The notes under the pieces were generated by a model. It worked only from the letters and a program-made list of their open reading frames with translations. It did no database searches and was not told the DNA's origin. Below, in pieces: positions 1 to 6,800 of a stretch of DNA of 64,000 bases; within the stretch, counting starts at the first letter, position 1, and each line of letters starts with the position of its first letter. Made by a program: the position numbers and the translations under genes. The stretch is from Prostheceraeus crozeri (lineage: Eukaryota > Platyhelminthes > Polycladida > Euryleptidae): positions 62,001 through 126,000 of the forward strand of contig CAJQUW010016853.1 of the NCBI GenBank assembly GCA_907163375.1, written 5' to 3'.

Positions 1-359
1 AACTGTGATACATGATTGAAATATGATTTATAGGGATAATCGCTTTGGCCACCTTCCACCTGCTGCTCTCCAATCGTTAGAGAAACATCGCGAAGTAATG
101 TAGTCAATGGTAAATTGTTCAGTCCAACTTTATGTGTATCGTCAATAGCAGTTCCATCTGCTTGCTGAATTCTAAACCTCAAATCAACCATCGCATAACT
201 CAAATCTATGTAGTCATCACTACCACCAGGAATAACAAATTCAATGGGGCCAGCATTCTCAGCTGTTCGAGGATGATAATCTACAATACTTGAACTAAGA
301 ATATCTGTCTGTATGGCTTGTTGATCAAACAAACAAAAACCGGAAGTTTTACACTCCAT
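1..359 (-). CDS. Polinton capsid-type protein, N-terminal part only
   Basis: The frame starts with ATG at 359 and runs off the window. About 119 residues are visible. They include a stretch reading YIDLSYAMVDLRFRIQQADG, then NNLPLTTLLRDVSLTIGEQQV, and finally YPYKSYF near residue 110. From memory this succession (a DLSY beta-strand, a 'lhslFsdv.v.ing..v' strand, then a YPYRaY motif) matches the family annotated as F54H12.2-like in many invertebrate genomes, which I take to be a jelly-roll capsid protein of Polintons and adintoviruses. It lies directly downstream of the 151-residue minor virion protein, the usual pairing. Family assignment is recalled, not searched. Confidence 0.6.
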   Translation of the reverse strand, partial: MECKTSGFCLFDQQAIQTDILSSSIVDYHPRTAENAGPIEFVIPGGSDDYIDLSYAMVDLRFRIQQADGTAIDDTHKVGLNNLPLTTLLRDVSLTIGEQQVEGGQSDYPYKSYFNHVSQ

Positions 360-361
360 GA

Positions 362-817
362 TTAGAAGTTATGGCAGCGTCGTCGTTTAGCGCCTGATGA
401 ATGATTAGAGCCTCTGCGACGTTTGCGTGAATGCCTTTTGACTGAAGATCGCACCTTACCAGCTCCGCGATGTTTCCTTCTTCCTTTATTCATTCGTTTA
501 GGCGATTTCTTTCCTTGAGTAACACCAGCAAAGGTCTGCTTCAATGTTTTTAAACCGCGTTCCTTCCCACGATTCAACAAACTGCTCTTAAAACTTCTAC
601 CTCTGGAAAGATCACTAGCAACATCACCAGCAAAGCCAACGGCATTACTTAAAACATTTCGTTTTAAAGATCTTCCGACATTGGATATGAGAGGTGCTAC
701 AACAGATTTCAGTGCACCAAGTATGCTACCTCCACGTTGGCGGCGAGCGCCGATGTAAATTTGTCCTCCACCACTTACATAGGAGGGTCGTGAATAAAAT
801 GAGGCAGTTGGATTCAT
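362..817 (-). CDS. Polinton minor virion protein, basic
   Basis: 151 residues. After a short N-terminus there is a glycine-rich segment (GGGQIYIGARRQRGG), then an amphipathic or hydrophobic stretch (SILGALKSVVAPLISNVGRS, about residues 31-50), then an AGDVASDLSRG-type segment, and a very basic tail rich in K, R and H (about residues 105-150). This order recurs in the small protein encoded beside the capsid gene in Polintons. The amphipathic part recalls membrane-active adenovirus protein VI, and the basic tail would suit binding packaged DNA; both roles are inference. The gene ends 3 bases before the capsid start codon. Confidence 0.55.
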   Translation of the reverse strand: MNPTASFYSRPSYVSGGGQIYIGARRQRGGSILGALKSVVAPLISNVGRSLKRNVLSNAVGFAGDVASDLSRGRSFKSSLLNRGKERGLKTLKQTFAGVTQGKKSPKRMNKGRRKHRGAGKVRSSVKRHSRKRRRGSNHSSGAKRRRCHNF

Positions 818-858
818 AGCTCAAACCCTAAACATTGTTAGTTACAACTTTGCATGAA

Positions 859-1947
859 TCACTGTCGATCACTTAGATGAAAGATGTCGGCACGACGCAT
901 CCAAGAGTTCATACTTGAAGGATAACCAGTCCATTTAACAAGACACCATTCTTCACCTTGTCGTTTTTTACATCGAATGATTTTCTCTACCAAATATGTT
1001 TCACTTTCAGTGACTACCTCAATCTCATCGCGGTAAAAGCTACCCTCAATTTCTTCATTATCGTAATCTTTCAACTTGTAGGTGGTGGGAGAGTCTTTTT
1101 GATCAATCCTTGATACTGTAAATACCTCCTCTGTCCAATTCGGAAGGTACCCTTTAGCAAAAACACTTTTCACTTTTGAGATACGAACTTTATCACCAAT
1201 TTTCACATCACTTTTCACATGAGTGCGTTTACGTTGGAATGATTCGCGCACTTTATCTACATTGTCAGCATTTACATCTACTGGTCTGAGTCCAATAGAA
1301 CGATGGATAGAGTGATTGTAGGCATGGAGTGTATCTTGTAGAACCTTTGTCCAATTTTGTGTCAAGTTGGCAGTAAAATGTCGCCACAAGCGATTTTTTA
1401 ATGTGCGATTAAAACGTTCAACGAGTGCAGCTTTATAAGCACTCTTTACACTAAACAACTCAATGTCATGCCTCTCAAATAATCTTCTCACATGCTGATT
1501 TTCAAACTCTTTTCCTTGATCACTCTGAATTCTTTTTGGAATGCGACCTTCTCGAAAAATTGTTTGGAATGCTTTTGCTACTCCTTTCCCTTCTTTAGTT
1601 TTTAAAGGTTGAGCCCACGCATAACGCGAGAAAATATCAATGACGGTTAAAATAAAATTATTACCCGAGTTATGTTTTGAAATGGAGGCAACATCACACA
1701 AATCTGCTTGCCACTGTTCATCGATGTCATGAACAATATAATGGCGGGTGCGGTACTTCTTTTTCGCTTGTTTGTGGAGTGTATAGGTAGCCTGACCCTT
1801 TAACCATCGTTTCACTTGTGATTGTGGAAGACCACTCGCTTTTGATAATTTCTTGATAGATGCAAATCCTGCCGGATGTTTTACATCATAATAGATTGAC
1901 TTCAAACGTTCAGTCGATGACGACTGACTCTTTTTCCTCCTTCTCAT
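859..1947 (-). CDS. Polinton integrase (retroviral-type, with chromodomain)
   Basis: A retroviral-like integrase that would insert the element DNA. The catalytic DDE residues are visible: D in QADLCDVAS, D in IQSDQGKEFENQ and E in ALVERFNRTLKNRL. Upstream is a helical N-terminal region (YYDVKHPAGFASIKKLSKAS). Downstream come an SH3-like region (KIGDKVRISKVKSVF) and a chromodomain (YLVEKIIRCKKRQGEEWCLV, then KWTGYPSSMNSW). The frame is open back to 2079, but I place the start at the ATG at 1947 (MRRRKKSQ) because the upstream part overlaps a cysteine-rich ORF that begins right after the preceding gene. The frame looks intact. Confidence 0.9.
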   Translation of the reverse strand: MRRRKKSQSSSTERLKSIYYDVKHPAGFASIKKLSKASGLPQSQVKRWLKGQATYTLHKQAKKKYRTRHYIVHDIDEQWQADLCDVASISKHNSGNNFILTVIDIFSRYAWAQPLKTKEGKGVAKAFQTIFREGRIPKRIQSDQGKEFENQHVRRLFERHDIELFSVKSAYKAALVERFNRTLKNRLWRHFTANLTQNWTKVLQDTLHAYNHSIHRSIGLRPVDVNADNVDKVRESFQRKRTHVKSDVKIGDKVRISKVKSVFAKGYLPNWTEEVFTVSRIDQKDSPTTYKLKDYDNEEIEGSFYRDEIEVVTESETYLVEKIIRCKKRQGEEWCLVKWTGYPSSMNSWMRRADIFHLSDRQ

Positions 1948-2125
1948 CTTTTTGTTTTCTTGCCTTTCTACATTTACAACAACTGCAGCATTTAGCTTTA
2001 GCGGTTTTGCGATCGTGTTCACATTGCTTAGGAGTTTCATTGTGAGAGCTGGCGCAGCAAGTGCAAGTGACAACGACATTCACCTCTGGCGGTTCATTAC
2101 ATGGCAAGCAACACATCTGCTTCAT
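1910..2125 (-). CDS. small cysteine-rich Polinton protein
   Basis: 71 residues with about 13 cysteines, many in CC, CxCC or CCxxC arrangements, followed by a lysine/glutamate tail. It begins one base after the stop of the 230-residue gene at 2127 and overlaps the integrase by only 38 bases if the integrase starts at 1947. That tight spacing is the main reason to think it is a gene and not a shadow of the integrase frame. The cysteine pattern suggests metal binding or a disulfide-rich fold. No family is recognised. Confidence 0.45.
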   Translation of the reverse strand: MKQMCCLPCNEPPEVNVVVTCTCCASSHNETPKQCEHDRKTAKAKCCSCCKCRKARKQKDEKEEKESVVID

Positions 2126-2126
2126 A

Positions 2127-2819
2127 TTAATAGTCTGAGAACATGTATTTCTTGGGAGGAGCTGTTTTACGTTTTCCTTTTACTAGTTTTAGTGGTGGCG
2201 TAGATCTACGTCGAGTTCTTCCTCTTGTTTGCTTAGTGAGTGTGGGAGGGGATGTAGCAGGTGACGTCTTAAACCAATTTGTTGGCATTTTCATCGTCTG
2301 AAGCATTGGAGCAGTAGCCACTGTTGAATCAAGTTCTTTCAATGTCTCATTATTCAAAGCAAATTTTGGTACATTATGCTTTTTCAATAGTTTAAGAAAG
2401 TATGTCCAACCAGGTGGAACATAGCCCTGACGGCGCTTTCTACGTGTCGCATACTGAATCAAGTCTTCATAACGTGAAGCATCAATCACTTTATTTTCAT
2501 CTGTAATGATTTCTCCTCTATCATTTACATTGAGATGGGGTTCAATACTATTGAAAAGAGATATGGCATGTGCGCGAGATGCTAAAGGTGTAGCAGTCGA
2601 TACAGAGTCACGCATCTTATTCTTCAAGTTTTTCAATTGCTCAACAGTTTCCGATTGTAATAATACAGCACGATGTGGATCTTTGATGTGAACATTTTGC
2701 TGATAATCTATTTCTTTCCTATACATTTGATTTGCAAGAGGTTGCTTTACTTGCTGCATGGCAGTCAATTGTACATATTCATCCTGAGGAATAACAATCA
2801 TGCGAGAATAAGAACTCAT
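2127..2819 (-). CDS. Polinton protein of unknown function (230 aa)
   Basis: 230 residues. The N-terminal half is helical and charged (about residues 20-90). A conserved-looking segment, YVPPGWTYFLKLLKKHNVPK followed by FALNNETLKEL, lies near residues 133-165 and could be a small SAP/LEM-like helix-loop-helix. The C-terminus is basic and proline/threonine rich. The start codon overlaps the end of the packaging ATPase by 4 bases, so the two are probably co-expressed. I cannot name the family. Its place between ATPase and integrase suggests a Polinton-specific structural or DNA-handling protein. Confidence 0.6.
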   Translation of the reverse strand: MSSYSRMIVIPQDEYVQLTAMQQVKQPLANQMYRKEIDYQQNVHIKDPHRAVLLQSETVEQLKNLKNKMRDSVSTATPLASRAHAISLFNSIEPHLNVNDRGEIITDENKVIDASRYEDLIQYATRRKRRQGYVPPGWTYFLKLLKKHNVPKFALNNETLKELDSTVATAPMLQTMKMPTNWFKTSPATSPPTLTKQTRGRTRRRSTPPLKLVKGKRKTAPPKKYMFSDY

Positions 2820-3481
2820 AGTTTGTAGATAATCATGGGAGTTTTCAAAATATCACTTCGAAATCTAAATTCTTCCGGACACTCTTGCGTAAAGTCAATG
2901 AATAAGTAACCGTGTGGTTTTTCAGTAGCTGCTTGAAAAATTTCAATTAAGGCTTTTGATCCTCTTGGTGCAACTTGTCGCGCTAAAATTTCAAATTGAC
3001 TTTTATCTCGCGGATTCTTGAAAATAGCATAATAGTGTGTATTCAGGTTTCGTGTACGAGCTTCTTTTCCATCAGGAAACAAATTTTGTGTGATATAGAT
3101 GATAAAGCACCTTTTATGATGTGCTGCGCGAGTGAACATATCTGTAACATCTTTTGAATTCTTACTTTCTTTTAATAAATCATCCAATACAACAACATCA
3201 TTAGACTGAAGTTTATCCACTGGAATAATTCCTTCATGTCGAATAAAGTTGCGACTTTGCAATTCCTGAAACAGCGACGGTTGATAAATACCATAACACC
3301 AAATCACTCGATTGATAGGTTCCTTAAACAACTCCCTTCTTTTATCCAATAAATTCAGCGTGAAAACAGTTTTACCTGCATGAGATGGACCTGATACAGT
3401 CAGAACTTTATCACATTGAAGTCTGAAATCCATTATAATACTTTGAGATTCAACATTTGCATAATTAACGTCTAGAGCCAA
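2816..3481 (-). CDS. Polinton genome-packaging ATPase (FtsK/HerA type)
   Basis: 221 residues. A Walker A motif GPSHAGKT lies near residue 31 and a Walker B motif NDVVVLDDLL near residue 95, followed by a sensor-like strand CFIIYITQNLF. This is the pattern of the A32/FtsK-like ATPases that pump DNA into capsids of Polintons, adintoviruses and NCLDV. The length fits the family. It overlaps the next gene downstream by 4 bases and the basic core protein upstream by 17 bases. The frame looks whole. Confidence 0.85.
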   Translation of the reverse strand: MALDVNYANVESQSIIMDFRLQCDKVLTVSGPSHAGKTVFTLNLLDKRRELFKEPINRVIWCYGIYQPSLFQELQSRNFIRHEGIIPVDKLQSNDVVVLDDLLKESKNSKDVTDMFTRAAHHKRCFIIYITQNLFPDGKEARTRNLNTHYYAIFKNPRDKSQFEILARQVAPRGSKALIEIFQAATEKPHGYLFIDFTQECPEEFRFRSDILKTPMIIYKL

Positions 3482-3827
3482 AGATATTACCCAATACGTT
3501 GCCCACGATAGGAGCTAGCATCGGTAGTAACGCTGGAAGGAGACCACCCTTTTGTGTTAGAGTTTTCCTCTTTCTTTGAAGGGTGACTTTAGGATTGGAG
3601 ATGAAACGCAATTTCGTAGCATATCGCTTAAGTAACTTTCGTTGTTTTGGTGCTAATTTCTTCGTCCTCAACTTTCTCACATGAGAAATAATTTCACGAA
3701 TGAATTTATCGTTAGCATGTCGTATAGCATTGTATCGCTGATTTGCTTTCATTCGTCGGAGAGCTTGAATGGCTGAAGAAACTTTGAACTTTTGACTTTT
3801 ACGTTTCGTCATTTTACGTTTCGCCAT
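3465..3827 (-). CDS. basic virion core protein (adenovirus pX/Mu-like)
   Basis: 120 residues, about a third lysine or arginine. The C-terminal part reads LTQKGGLLPALLPMLAPIVG, a short basic region followed by a GG and a hydrophobic leucine/proline/alanine stretch. This is the layout I associate with the small DNA-condensing core protein of adenoviruses (pX/Mu) and its Polinton counterparts. It sits just upstream of the packaging ATPase, which fits a virion role. Function is inferred from composition and position. Confidence 0.55.
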   Translation of the reverse strand: MAKRKMTKRKSQKFKVSSAIQALRRMKANQRYNAIRHANDKFIREIISHVRKLRTKKLAPKQRKLLKRYATKLRFISNPKVTLQRKRKTLTQKGGLLPALLPMLAPIVGNVLGNIFGSRR

Positions 3828-3878
3828 TTTCCGTGTTAGTCTTTGCTAAAACCTGTCTTTACCACATTTGCATAGGTA

Positions 3879-4208
3879 CTAACTATTGCGACATAAGTGA
3901 CACTCGAAATGAGCAATATCACAGTGGTTACATTTGCAAAGTTGAATGCAATTACGTATGAAACAGCGTTGACAAAAAGCATGCTTACATCTCTTGAAGA
4001 TGCGCTTTTCATTTCCATCCTTTCGCTTACATACATCACAACACATAGTTTCACCGTTACTGATGTCTATAGCAAGTCTTTTTGAAGATATGAATTTGCT
4101 AGCCTTTTCTAAATAATAGACGCATGTACAGAAGGAATATACTTCGAGAGTGAGCAGACATAGCTCGAAAACCAGTTGTGCTACAATCAAGTACCACTGC
4201 ATTTTCAA
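3879..4208 (-). CDS. membrane-anchored RING-like protein
   Basis: 109 residues. A hydrophobic segment spans about residues 5-33. A zinc-binding module follows with spacing C-x2-C-x13-C-x-H-x2-C-x2-C and further cysteines (CDVC, then CKHAFCQRC, then CKCNHC and CHLC), which fits a C3HC4 RING or RING-variant finger. In other DNA viruses such proteins are E3 ubiquitin ligases that act on host membrane proteins; here that is inference. The start overlaps the stop of the upstream gene by 4 bases. A 72-residue frame (3836-4054) overlapping its 3' half is less convincing. Confidence 0.5.
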   Translation of the reverse strand: MKMQWYLIVAQLVFELCLLTLEVYSFCTCVYYLEKASKFISSKRLAIDISNGETMCCDVCKRKDGNEKRIFKRCKHAFCQRCFIRNCIQLCKCNHCDIAHFECHLCRNS

Positions 4209-4615
4209 TTTTTCTTTATGGAAAGTTGAATGTGAATATCTGAAATCGCTTCAATCACTAGACTGCTACCATGATGGTTAAATGCGTTAAGACGTTCAGC
4301 AATTTTTATCATATGTCTTTTAAAAAATTCTTCGGGGTGATCTACCACTTCCATTGAATAAGAAGCAAAATGGAAAGAGCGACTTTCCACCTCTTCCTTT
4401 CCAAAATGACTAAACTTAATTTTCGCAACTAATCGCGCCATGACAATGCTATCAGAGAATGTATTCATTAACTCTAGAAATAGAGTGCTAGCATCATCGA
4501 CCACTGCTTCGATGTCGGTCTCATCTTTATGAAAATTTATCACATAATCTTGAACAGCTCCTTTTAAACTTTGCCTATGAAAATGTAATGTTCCGCAGTC
4601 GTTTGAGAAAGACAT
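4205..4615 (-). CDS. Polinton accessory protein (136 aa), unknown role
   Basis: 136 residues, mixed alpha/beta by eye. The pattern VMARLVAKIKFSHF, then RSFHFASYSMEVV, then AERLNAF and GSSLVIEAISDIHIQLS resembles, from memory, the short domain found ahead of protein-primed DNA polymerases in many Polintons, where 'K.....l...f.k......e..f.s' is followed by a glycine-serine turn and a long strand. Here it stands alone as a separate gene. I am unsure of that resemblance and assign no activity. Its stop overlaps the RING gene start. Confidence 0.45.
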   Translation of the reverse strand: MSFSNDCGTLHFHRQSLKGAVQDYVINFHKDETDIEAVVDDASTLFLELMNTFSDSIVMARLVAKIKFSHFGKEEVESRSFHFASYSMEVVDHPEEFFKRHMIKIAERLNAFNHHGSSLVIEAISDIHIQLSIKKN

Positions 4616-4893
4616 GATCGCCCTTTATCTAACCCATCCATTGCATGAAAACAACAACTCTTCTCATAGTAACATTTATTGAATAACGGTAACAAGCATG
4701 CATTATAAATCAATGGTTTGAAAGAGATAAAATAGATACAGCTGGTAACTATCATACAGCGAGCAATGATAACCATACAGGACTTTGGCAGTGTTGAGGT
4801 AAGGAGGAAAGAAGCATTGGTTATGAACGTAGCTACTACAACGAACAGACAAAATAGGAACACACAAATCCTTAAAACGTTTCGTGACTTCAT
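4564..4893 (-). CDS. small hydrophobic Polinton protein
   Basis: 109 residues. A strongly hydrophobic N-terminal segment (about residues 8-33, LRICVFLFCLFVVVATFITN) could be a signal peptide or membrane helix, and a second hydrophobic stretch lies near residues 41-60. The C-terminal half contains several cysteines. It overlaps the next gene by about 50 bases. A 76-residue frame (4703-4933) covers part of the same DNA, so which frame is used is open; I prefer this one because it has a clear membrane segment. Confidence 0.3.
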   Translation of the reverse strand: MKSRNVLRICVFLFCLFVVVATFITNASFLLTSTLPKSCMVIIARCMIVTSCIYFISFKPLIYNACLLPLFNKCYYEKSCCFHAMDGLDKGRSCLSQTTAEHYIFIGKV

Positions 4894-4947
4894 GGTAATG
4901 TTGATTCACTCTACTATCCCAAGGTGGGAGCAAAATGTCATCAATGA

Positions 4948-5232
4948 TTAGATTGGGAAATACTTTCTCTCCTTACCAGGATTATTACAAAAGATGCGTA
5001 TAACATTGAAAGCAGCTAACCATCGTTTAAAGTCAATAAGAAGAGCACTCTCACAAGAAAAGCCATAGTCTTGCAAATATTTCAGATTAAGTCCATGAAT
5101 GTGTTTTCTCGCCCATTGATCAACATTGGGATCGCAGTTGGCATGTTGATGATAGACACTAACAATCTGATGTGTCCAATTGTTCATAGCAATAGCACTG
5201 AGCTCCTGTACAGGTTCACCCTCACAATCCAT
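4948..5232 (-). CDS. DEDD exonuclease-like N-terminal domain protein
   Basis: 94 residues starting MDCEGEPVQELSAIAM, which resembles the Exo I motif of RNase H-fold DEDD exonucleases (DxEG followed by Q/E-E-L/I-x-x-I). It continues with VDQWARKHIHGLN and LLIDFKRWL, then IRIFCNNPGKE, where an N or D in a strand end would correspond to Exo II. I recall similar short proteins annotated near Polintons in other animals. The C-terminal Exo III part is missing, so it may be spliced, inactive or repurposed. Confidence 0.4.
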   Translation of the reverse strand: MDCEGEPVQELSAIAMNNWTHQIVSVYHQHANCDPNVDQWARKHIHGLNLKYLQDYGFSCESALLIDFKRWLAAFNVIRIFCNNPGKERKYFPI

Positions 5233-5284
5233 AAAAATGATGATAGAAGCCTAAAACGGAAATTTACACATCTAAGGAAACGTT

Positions 5285-5533
5285 CTATAACATATTACAA
5301 AATGAAGAATTACATCGATGCTTTTCACGACAAAATACACAAATGATATGATGGCAACGAAGAAGTAAAATGTATCTAATAAGACCACGTCTACGACACT
5401 CAAAGCACATAAGCGAATTGTCATAGGGTAGAGTTAGGAAAGGACTAGTAATTCTCCTTCTTTGATTTGCGTTTTGAGGCAGCATTCTTCTCCGACTTGC
5501 GCTTCGTACCACTGCTGTTAAGGATTTGATCAA
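5285..5533 (-). CDS. second RING-like zinc finger protein
   Basis: 82 residues with an arginine-rich N-terminus and a zinc-binding module: CFEC, 13 residues, then CHHIICVFC, then two more cysteines. The spacing C-x2-C-x13-C-x-H-x2-C-x2-C is the same as in the protein at 3879-4208, so the two may be paralogues. A later in-frame ATG (MLPQNANQ) would give a shorter protein of 66 residues and reduce overlap with the neighbour at 5445-5642. A viral E3 ligase role is possible but inferred only from the finger. Confidence 0.45.
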   Translation of the reverse strand: MIKSLTAVVRSASRRRMLPQNANQRRRITSPFLTLPYDNSLMCFECRRRGLIRYILLLRCHHIICVFCREKHRCNSSFCNML

Positions 5534-5642
5534 TTATGTCGTCCACGTTGGGTGGTTTTGGAATATATAGGATGGATTCCATATGCATGGAGAGAGAGGC
5601 TATTTTATTATCCTTGTGCCGACCATAATATAGCCCATTCAC
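5445..5642 (-). CDS. small charged Polinton protein (65 aa)
   Basis: 65 residues with a lysine/serine-rich C-terminus (GTKRKSEKNAASKRKSKKEN) that looks like a nuclear localisation signal. Its ATG overlaps the stop of the 5' gene at 5639 as ATGA, the same coupling seen elsewhere in this element. It overlaps the RING-like frame at 5285-5533. No family is recognised. Confidence 0.35.
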   Translation of the reverse strand: MNGLYYGRHKDNKIASLSMHMESILYIPKPPNVDDIIDQILNSSGTKRKSEKNAASKRKSKKENY

Positions 5643-6217
5643 TTTGAAAAGGATATCCCAAGTACCTTCTCCGAGCTCGTCACATGTGATGGGTATTGAT
5701 TGATCTCCTTCCTTCTTATAGTAAGTACACCAATGTGATACCGGTAGGCAAATGTGATTACCATCCCAAATCTTTCTATAGGGAGTATCCTTGTCATCTC
5801 TAGCCTTCCACTCTTGAGCAAGAGAGTAGGAATGTCCATATTTAATGTCACGTACTCCTCAATAATATCAAGTTGGCGGCGAATGTACGGACTCACGGGG
5901 ATCAGTATGTAGTCCCCATACTGATTGCGCATTATCTTGACATCCGTGGAAGGGAGCATTCCCGTTTGGAGTACTACGCTATGATCGTCATAACGCAAGA
6001 CTTGTTTAAATTTACGCTGTAGCGGTGTAGGATTATGTACCTTGGTTGTTTCTTCCACTGGCCTCAGTTGTAGATGATCTGATCGTAGCGAACCTTGTAA
6101 CGTTTGACCGCCATTTTGTCCTACTAGTGCAGCAGATGGAGTAGATGCCTGAAAATGAAAAAGATTGTATAAGTTTACGTTCAAGGGAGGAGAGGGAGGA
6201 AAGTAGCGACTTACCAT
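5639..6217 (-). CDS. first gene of the leftward Polinton block, with a 66-base intron
   Basis: The frame is 192 codons as read straight through. Immediately after the ATG comes GTAAGT, and 60 bases later a pyrimidine-rich run ends in CAG, so the transcript probably loses 6149-6214 and reads M-ASTPSAALVGQNGG. The intron is a multiple of three, which is why the unspliced frame also stays open. The spliced protein is about 170 residues, without a recognised domain, and has a polar N-terminus followed by a mixed alpha/beta region. The TATA box 73 bases upstream makes it the promoter-proximal gene of the block. Confidence 0.5.
   Translation of the reverse strand: MVSRYFPPSPPLNVNLYNLFHFQASTPSAALVGQNGGQTLQGSLRSDHLQLRPVEETTKVHNPTPLQRKFKQVLRYDDHSVVLQTGMLPSTDVKIMRNQYGDYILIPVSPYIRRQLDIIEEYVTLNMDIPTLLLKSGRLEMTRILPIERFGMVITFAYRYHIGVLTIRRKEINQYPSHVTSSEKVLGISFSK
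6149..6214 (-). other. probable 66-bp intron just after a start codon
   Basis: On the minus strand the bases after ATG read GTAAGTCGC, a consensus donor, and the stretch ends TTTTCATTTTCAG, a consensus acceptor. Splicing would join ATG directly to GCATCTACT. Host-type spliceosomal introns occur in nuclear DNA viruses and in some Polinton relatives. Confidence 0.55.
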
Positions 6218-6289
6218 TTTAGTTGGATAATAGAATATGCGTCACTCGTGTGATTCAACGATGGAATGATTCTCACTGTGGAAGGCTCG

Positions 6290-6300
6290 CTATTTATATA
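6290..6300 (-). promoter_or_regulatory. TATA box of the leftward Polinton block
   Basis: The minus strand reads TATATAAATAG, a near-ideal TATA box, 73 bases before the first ATG of the leftward gene block. Transcription would start near 6265. No other TATA-like site lies between the genes downstream, which suggests one or few long transcripts. Confidence 0.5.
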
Positions 6301-6800
6301 GAAATGCTTGATTCTCATTGGATGATGATCCTCATTGGACAATAACATCAAGCTGATTCCAAATCTGGCCTCCGTTTACCAATCCGAGCCTTCGTTCGCC
6401 CGCTGGAGCTGTTTCTTGGGAAATTCTAACTCTGTCGTTTTTCGCCAATCTCCCAAAATCTTAAATGGCGTCTCACATCTAAACGAAGGCAGATATGAAC
6501 AAGCCGTTTCTTTCAGTGAATTTGTCTCACTCTTAGCTTTCAAACGAGCTATTGCACGACAAAATCCGTTCACTAGAAGCAAAGTTGGAAGGTCGGTGCC
6601 GGGGGGGGACGTCAGCGAAAATTTTTCTCTCCGATTGCTTTCAAATTCACCATACAGATGCAGAATTTCACGCTGAATCCGAATCTGGCCTCCGTTTTCC
6701 CATCCGAGCACTGCTTCCACTGGAAACATCCCATTTTCAACCCAATTTTTGTTAGTTTTTTCTTGGTAAATTTCTTACTTAAAAATTCTTGGTAAACCTT
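6301..6800. other. non-coding stretch between the Polinton genes and a PLE fragment
   Basis: No convincing gene. A phrase of about 30 bases (TCTGGCCTCCGTTT, then CCATCCGAGC or CCAATCCGAGC) occurs at 6363-6391 and again at 6684-6712 in the same orientation. Such repeats are common in Polinton ends, so this may be part of the terminal repeat. It cannot be verified without the other end. Confidence 0.3.

Larger units (their letters stand above)
1..6330 (-). mobile_element. Polinton/Maverick (adintovirus-like) element, one end, cut by the window edge
   Basis: A compact run of leftward genes includes the Polinton hallmarks: a retroviral-type integrase with a C-terminal chromodomain, an FtsK/HerA-type packaging ATPase, a capsid-type protein and small basic virion proteins. 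Neighbouring frames abut or overlap by 4 bases (ATGA), as expected of a viral genome and not of a host locus. The protein-primed DNA polymerase and the adenain-type protease are not in the window and may lie left of position 1. The visible frames look unbroken, so the copy seems fairly young. The right-hand terminus probably lies between 6.3 and 6.8 kb but I could not fix it. Confidence 0.85.

Noticed and set aside
6376-6729. 117-residue minus-strand frame as a Polinton gene
   Set aside because: It crosses the repeated 30-base phrase outside the promoter of the gene block and has no motif; more likely terminal non-coding DNA.
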